The translations under genes and the position numbers were made by a program. Positions 14,512 through 17,649 of a stretch of DNA of 17,649 bases are shown here, one piece after another. Source of the stretch: Ignavibacteriales bacterium (lineage in GTDB: Bacteria > Bacteroidota > Ignavibacteria > Ignavibacteriales > Melioribacteraceae); assembly GCA_027080245.1 (NCBI GenBank), contig JALWSN010000308.1:1-17649 (forward strand), read 5' to 3'. Under the pieces are notes generated by a model. The model made no database searches. It saw only the letters and a program-made list of their open reading frames with translations, and was not told where the DNA came from. The stretch's first letter is position 1, and each line of letters starts with the position of its first letter.

Positions 14512-15625
14512 ATTTTATTAAAAACTTTACTGGATTAGTGTTACCGGAGTAAGTAACAATTTCAATATTTTCATTTGTCTCTTTCAAAAATTCACTTAAT
14601 CTTTTTCTAATCTTTTCAACAACGTGAATTTCCGTTTCGTAGTGACCGGCGTCGACGAGCAAAATTCTTCCCCGGGCTTCTTCGAATGTGTGATAGCTAA
14701 CGTCGGCTGTAATAAAGGCGTCCGCCTCTATTGCGAGCGCTCTGTTTAGCATGTTGGAACAAGAGCCTCCGCAAACAGCCACCTTTTTAATCTTTCCCCG
14801 TTTGCCATTGCAGTAACGAATATTTTTCGAGTTAATTTTTCGGGAAACGTAATCTAAGAATTCGGCTTGTCTCATCGGCGTTGGTAAAATGCCTGTTGCG
14901 CCGGCGCCGTAATTTACGTTGGAATTTTTCAATGGGTAAACGTCGTAAGCGGGCTCTTCGTAAGGATGATTTTTTAACAAAGCTCCGATTACCTTTTTAA
15001 GATTCCATTGATTTACTAATACTTCCAAACGAATCTCTTCCGCTTGCTCGAAAGATTGCCTTGAGCCCAAGAATGGATTGGTAGATTCATTGCCTTGGAA
15101 CGTACCAATTCCTTTGAGCTTAAAGCTGCATTTTTCGTAGTCGCCAATTACGCCCGCACCCGCGTCGAACAATGCTTGGGACAGTTTGTCGACGTAATCT
15201 TGCGGGACAAAAACGGTAACTTTGTATTGATTCGAATCCTGATTTAACAGAAATTCAATTTCCTTTAAGCCTAGTTTTTCCGCAAGCGTAAAACTGACGC
15301 CGTCTCTTGTGAAATCCAGATTTGTGTGAGCGGAAAAAAGAGCAATGTTGTTCCGAATTAAGGTCCGGATTAGTCGATTTTTAATCGACCGGTCAAAATT
15401 TAATTTATTAATGGCATGGAAAATTAACGGATGATGAGTAATTATCAGATTACATTTATTTTTAATTGCGCTTTGCAAAGCGGCTTCGTTCAATTCAAGC
15501 GTTAAAAATATTTTATTTACAATTTCGTTTTCCGAGCCAATCAACAATCCCACATTATCCTTTTCCCATGCCGCTCCCGCGGGAGCCCAGTTTTCAAAAT
15601 ATTTTAGAATGTCTCGTATCACCAT
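14510..15625 (-). CDS. Nif3-like dinuclear metal centre protein
   Basis: A 371-residue member of the Nif3/DUF34 family, the long bacterial form. The metal-binding residues are in place: THHPLIFH (His64, His65), AHTNLD (His100, Asp104) and GHYETE (His328, Glu332). The middle (about 133-240) is the PII/CutA-like insert found in full-length bacterial members, beginning YKVTVFVPQDYVDKLSQALF and containing NHPYEEPAYDVYPL. The family was labelled GTP cyclohydrolase type 2 in some databases, but its cellular role is unsettled. It is a soluble cytoplasmic protein with no signal peptide. It is the first gene of a minus-strand pair with the zinc-ribbon protein, 12 bp apart. A terminator-type hairpin lies 16 bp upstream of its ATG, which is odd and reported separately. 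Confidence 0.94.
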   Translation of the reverse strand: MVIRDILKYFENWAPAGAAWEKDNVGLLIGSENEIVNKIFLTLELNEAALQSAIKNKCNLIITHHPLIFHAINKLNFDRSIKNRLIRTLIRNNIALFSAHTNLDFTRDGVSFTLAEKLGLKEIEFLLNQDSNQYKVTVFVPQDYVDKLSQALFDAGAGVIGDYEKCSFKLKGIGTFQGNESTNPFLGSRQSFEQAEEIRLEVLVNQWNLKKVIGALLKNHPYEEPAYDVYPLKNSNVNYGAGATGILPTPMRQAEFLDYVSRKINSKNIRYCNGKRGKIKKVAVCGGSCSNMLNRALAIEADAFITADVSYHTFEEARGRILLVDAGHYETEIHVVEKIRKRLSEFLKETNENIEIVTYSGNTNPVKFLIK

Positions 15626-15641
15626 AGCGTCTTAAACATAA

Positions 15642-15676
15642 AAAAAATGCACCCCGATTTTTGAGGTGCATTTTTT
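15642..15676. terminator. Terminator-type hairpin upstream of the nif3-like start
   Basis: AAAAAATGCACC, an 11-base loop, GGTGCATTTTTT: a perfect 12-bp stem with A/T runs on both sides, the form of a bidirectional intrinsic terminator. It is not at the end of any recognised gene. In the minus direction it would fold in the leader of the nif3-like mRNA, 16 bases before the ATG. Confidence 0.75.
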
Positions 15677-15962
15677 CGATATCTAATTTAGATTTTGTCT
15701 TTCGAACTTGATTCTTCGTATTTTAAGTGTAATCTTTAACTTTTTCATAATTTAATATTTAAAATTAAAAAAATATTTTTTAACAAACAAGATTCTATCT
15801 CTAATTTTTTACAATTGCATGCCTTTTAACAAGCGTTTGGCTAATGTTTGTTCCCAAATATTTCCCTTGATTAAAAAAAAATCCTGGTGCGTGTTCCGAT
15901 AAGGCTATTTTACTTGATGGACTGTCTTTTAAGCAAAGTTTAATCCATACCCAAAATTTTAT

Positions 15963-15970
15963 TAACTTTG
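15963..15970 (+). promoter_or_regulatory. Bacteroidetes-type -7 box for pdxA
   Basis: TAACTTTG matches TAnnTTTG exactly. A partial -33 element (TTTA at 15939-15942) lies 20 bases upstream. The ATG of pdxA is 23 bases downstream, with AAGGG at 15985-15989 as ribosome binding site. Confidence 0.6.
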
Positions 15971-15993
15971 CAAATAAATTTTTTAAGGGTAAA

Positions 15994-16971
15994 ATGAAGA
16001 AAATATTCGTTACTTGCGGAGACGTTAACGGCATTGGTCCGGAAGTGGCTATTAAAGCTATTGTAAAATTGTTTAATCCGCGAAGGTTTGGTTTCACGTT
16101 AATAATTCCCGAAAACGTTTTTGATTTTTACCTGCGGAAATTAAAATTTAATTTGCCGGTAAAAATAATTAAGAATGTAGAAGAAATTGAACCACGCAGG
16201 CTGAATTTATTTACGCTAAAAAAAATTTCTATTCGTTGGGGTCAACAGAACGCCGGCGCGGGCAGAACCGCCTTCGAAAGCATTATTAAAGCAGTGGAAT
16301 TTACAGTAGCCGACGCGAACAATTCCGCGTTGGTTACGGCGCCAATTTCCAAAAAATCTTTTGAATATGCCGGCATTAAATATTTAGGGCACACGGATTT
16401 ATTGAAAAATTATTTTAGAGTGAAAAATATTGCGATGATTTTTGCATCAGGAAATTTAATGGTAACACCGGCTACTATTCACCTCCCGTTAAAAAAAATT
16501 TTTAAGTATTTGAACGTTAATTTTTTGAACGAGTTCGTTCCGTTTTTAAGAAAAGTTCTAATCACAGATTTCAACATTCCAAAGCCTAAAATAGCTTTGC
16601 TTGGGTTGAACCCGCACGCCGGAGAAGAAGGAAGACTTGGAGGCGAAGAGACTGCAATATTAAATCCTATTGTTAAAAAATTTAATTATCTTTACGGAAC
16701 CTTTCCGCCCGATGCTTTCTGGGGAATGAAAAAGCAGAAAAATTTTAATTTAACAATTGGGCTTTACCACGACCAAGTTTTAATTCCATTTAAGATGCTT
16801 GCAATGAACTCTGGCGTGAATTTTACCGCGGGTTTGCCAATTGTGCGAACCTCGCCCGATCACGGAACGGCGTCCGACATCGCAGGGAAACTAATTGCCA
16901 ACGAATTAAGTATGGTTAACTCAATTAAATTAGCCGTTAAAATTCTAAGCAACAGGGGAAAAAATGGCTGA
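15994..16971 (+). CDS. pdxA: 4-hydroxythreonine-4-phosphate dehydrogenase
   Basis: PdxA, 325 residues, the expected length. It oxidises 4-phosphohydroxy-L-threonine with NAD(P) in the DXP-dependent pathway to pyridoxal phosphate. The three metal-binding histidines are in their family contexts: GHTDLL (His133), LNPHAGEEG (His208) and YHDQVLIPFK (His259). Also present are VTAPISKKSF (114-123) and RTSPDHGTASDIAG near the C-terminus. The N-terminal glycine motif reads GDVNGIGPE, where proteobacterial enzymes have GDPAGIGPE; an Asn at this point is familiar from Bacteroidota PdxA and supports the lineage. It has its own promoter-like box and a short leader. The stop overlaps the following methyltransferase gene by 8 bp, so the two are co-transcribed. 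pdxJ is not in the window. Confidence 0.95.
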   Translation: MKKIFVTCGDVNGIGPEVAIKAIVKLFNPRRFGFTLIIPENVFDFYLRKLKFNLPVKIIKNVEEIEPRRLNLFTLKKISIRWGQQNAGAGRTAFESIIKAVEFTVADANNSALVTAPISKKSFEYAGIKYLGHTDLLKNYFRVKNIAMIFASGNLMVTPATIHLPLKKIFKYLNVNFLNEFVPFLRKVLITDFNIPKPKIALLGLNPHAGEEGRLGGEETAILNPIVKKFNYLYGTFPPDAFWGMKKQKNFNLTIGLYHDQVLIPFKMLAMNSGVNFTAGLPIVRTSPDHGTASDIAGKLIANELSMVNSIKLAVKILSNRGKNG

Positions 16972-17649
16972 ACAATATTCTCTTCTCTCCGAAATTTATT
17001 CTCGCTTAATGAATAAAATAGACTACAAAGATTGGGCGGAATATATTTACGATATTGCGGTTTACGAAAATTTGGAACTTAACAATGTGCTTGAAATCGC
17101 CGGAGGCAACGGCAGCTTGGCTAAATATTTAAGTACTTTAAGCCGTTTTTACGTTTTGACGGACAGGTCAATTTCGATGCTAAAAGCTTACGATGGCGGA
17201 ACGCTGCCGATTGTTTGTTGCGATATGAAGAGACTCCCGTTTGAAGCAAAATTCGATTTGATCTTTTCAACTTTCGACAGTGTGAATTACTTAATGACTG
17301 TAAAAGATTTTATTAAATTTTTGAACGAAGCGCGAGCCGTTCTTTCACGCCATGGGGTTTTAACTTTCGACGTTAGCCTCGAGCGTAACAGCTTGAAACA
17401 TTTGAAATACCTTAATCGCAAAGGAAGGTACAGAGGAATTATTTACCAACAAATTAGCAAATACGATTTAGCAAAAAAAATTCACATGAACAAATTCATT
17501 TTTACTTTGCCGGACGGCAGCCGGGTGGAAGAAGTTCATAAACAGCGTATTTACAAGTTTGAAGATTATTTTGATATTTTCGAGCAGGCGGGGTTTTTTG
17601 TTTCAGATTGTTTTAATACTTTTACGTTTGAAGATGCAAGCAGTTTAAC
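16964..17649 (+). CDS. Class I SAM-dependent methyltransferase, 3' end outside window
   Basis: An open frame of 228 codons from ATG to the window end, with no stop reached. The start overlaps pdxA by 8 bp and has AGGGGA seven bases upstream. The protein has a Rossmann methyltransferase layout. Motif I is VLEIAGGNGSLAKYL (residues 42-56), where most relatives read E-x-G-C/A-G-x-G; here Ala-Gly-Gly-Asn-Gly. An acidic strand end follows (VLTDRSISML), then a motif II-like CCDMKRLPF and the motif DLIFSTFDSVNYL (about 98-110), which resembles small-molecule methyltransferases of the methyltransf_25/11 type. Further on is VLSRHGVLTFDVS. No substrate can be inferred. Pairing with pdxA looks like operon packing and not a pathway link. 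Confidence 0.85.
   Translation, partial: MAEQYSLLSEIYSRLMNKIDYKDWAEYIYDIAVYENLELNNVLEIAGGNGSLAKYLSTLSRFYVLTDRSISMLKAYDGGTLPIVCCDMKRLPFEAKFDLIFSTFDSVNYLMTVKDFIKFLNEARAVLSRHGVLTFDVSLERNSLKHLKYLNRKGRYRGIIYQQISKYDLAKKIHMNKFIFTLPDGSRVEEVHKQRIYKFEDYFDIFEQAGFFVSDCFNTFTFEDASSL

Larger units (their letters stand above)
15626..15993. other. 368-bp divergent intergenic region
   Basis: It lies between the starts of the nif3-like gene (minus) and pdxA (plus). It contains a strong terminator-type hairpin close to the nif3-like start, a very AT-rich middle (15740-15785), and a less AT-rich stretch (15820-15960) that stays open on the minus strand (a frame ending at 15801 and running into pdxA). A promoter for pdxA sits at its right end. 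No TAnnTTTG box on the minus strand was found for the nif3-like gene. No known RNA family was recognised. Confidence 0.6.

Noticed and set aside
15801..16097. A 98-codon minus-strand frame reaching into the start of pdxA
   Set aside because: Its only start lies within the conserved N-terminus of pdxA, and no protein family was recognised. The part in the spacer is mentioned as a low-interest finding only.
1..17649. CRISPR arrays, insertion sequences, phage genes, tRNA or rRNA genes
   Set aside because: No regularly spaced repeats, transposase motifs, terminal inverted repeats, cloverleaf sequences or rRNA segments were recognised on either strand.

Overview
The window reads as chromosomal core sequence from an AT-rich Gram-negative bacterium of the Bacteroidota/Ignavibacteria side of the tree, possibly Ignavibacteriales. 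The signs are a full Bat (Bacteroides aerotolerance-type) operon, a kdsB gene (hence LPS), an exported protein with an FN3-like module opening in a 'PANGATDLP' style, a PdxA that starts with 'GDVNGIGPE' rather than the proteobacterial 'GDPAGIGPE' form, and several promoter-like TAnnTTTG boxes of the Bacteroidetes sigma type. This placement is inference from family features; no rRNA or tRNA is present. Gene density is high, and I see no insertion sequence, phage gene, CRISPR array or tRNA.

Region 1 (1-7893, + strand) is one tightly packed operon: the C-terminal part of a MoxR AAA+ ATPase (5' end off the window), a DUF58 protein, a signal-peptide/one-TM protein with a cytoplasmic tail, BatA, BatB, BatC, BatD and BatE. 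Most junctions overlap by 4-11 bp, which implies translational coupling. The known logic of such clusters is a MoxR chaperone-like ATPase working with VWA/MIDAS proteins at the inner membrane and periplasm. The exact substrate is not established.

Region 2 (7894-13597, + strand) starts with a Ste24-like M48 membrane metalloprotease that has its own good promoter. After a 351-bp spacer with a degenerate hexamer repeat, a promoter-like box and a 17-bp palindrome, there is a run of a VWA lipoprotein, gatC, kdsB, a D-cysteine desulfhydrase-like PLP enzyme and a stand-alone B12-binding subunit of methylmalonyl-CoA mutase. These genes are close or overlapping but functionally mixed.

Region 3 (13598-15625, - strand) is a convergent terminator followed by a two-gene minus-strand unit: a Nif3-like dinuclear-metal protein, then a coiled-coil/zinc-ribbon protein started by TTG behind a strong Shine-Dalgarno. 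Region 4 (15626-17649, + strand) is a 368-bp divergent spacer that oddly holds a strong terminator-type hairpin just upstream of the nif3-like start, then pdxA and a SAM methyltransferase cut by the window end.

No clearly new system is visible. The points most worth a second look are the orphan terminator or attenuator before the nif3-like gene, the fourth VWA protein (a lipoprotein) close to the Bat operon, the poorly characterised extra membrane gene inside the operon, and the GC-rich hairpin embedded in batD.
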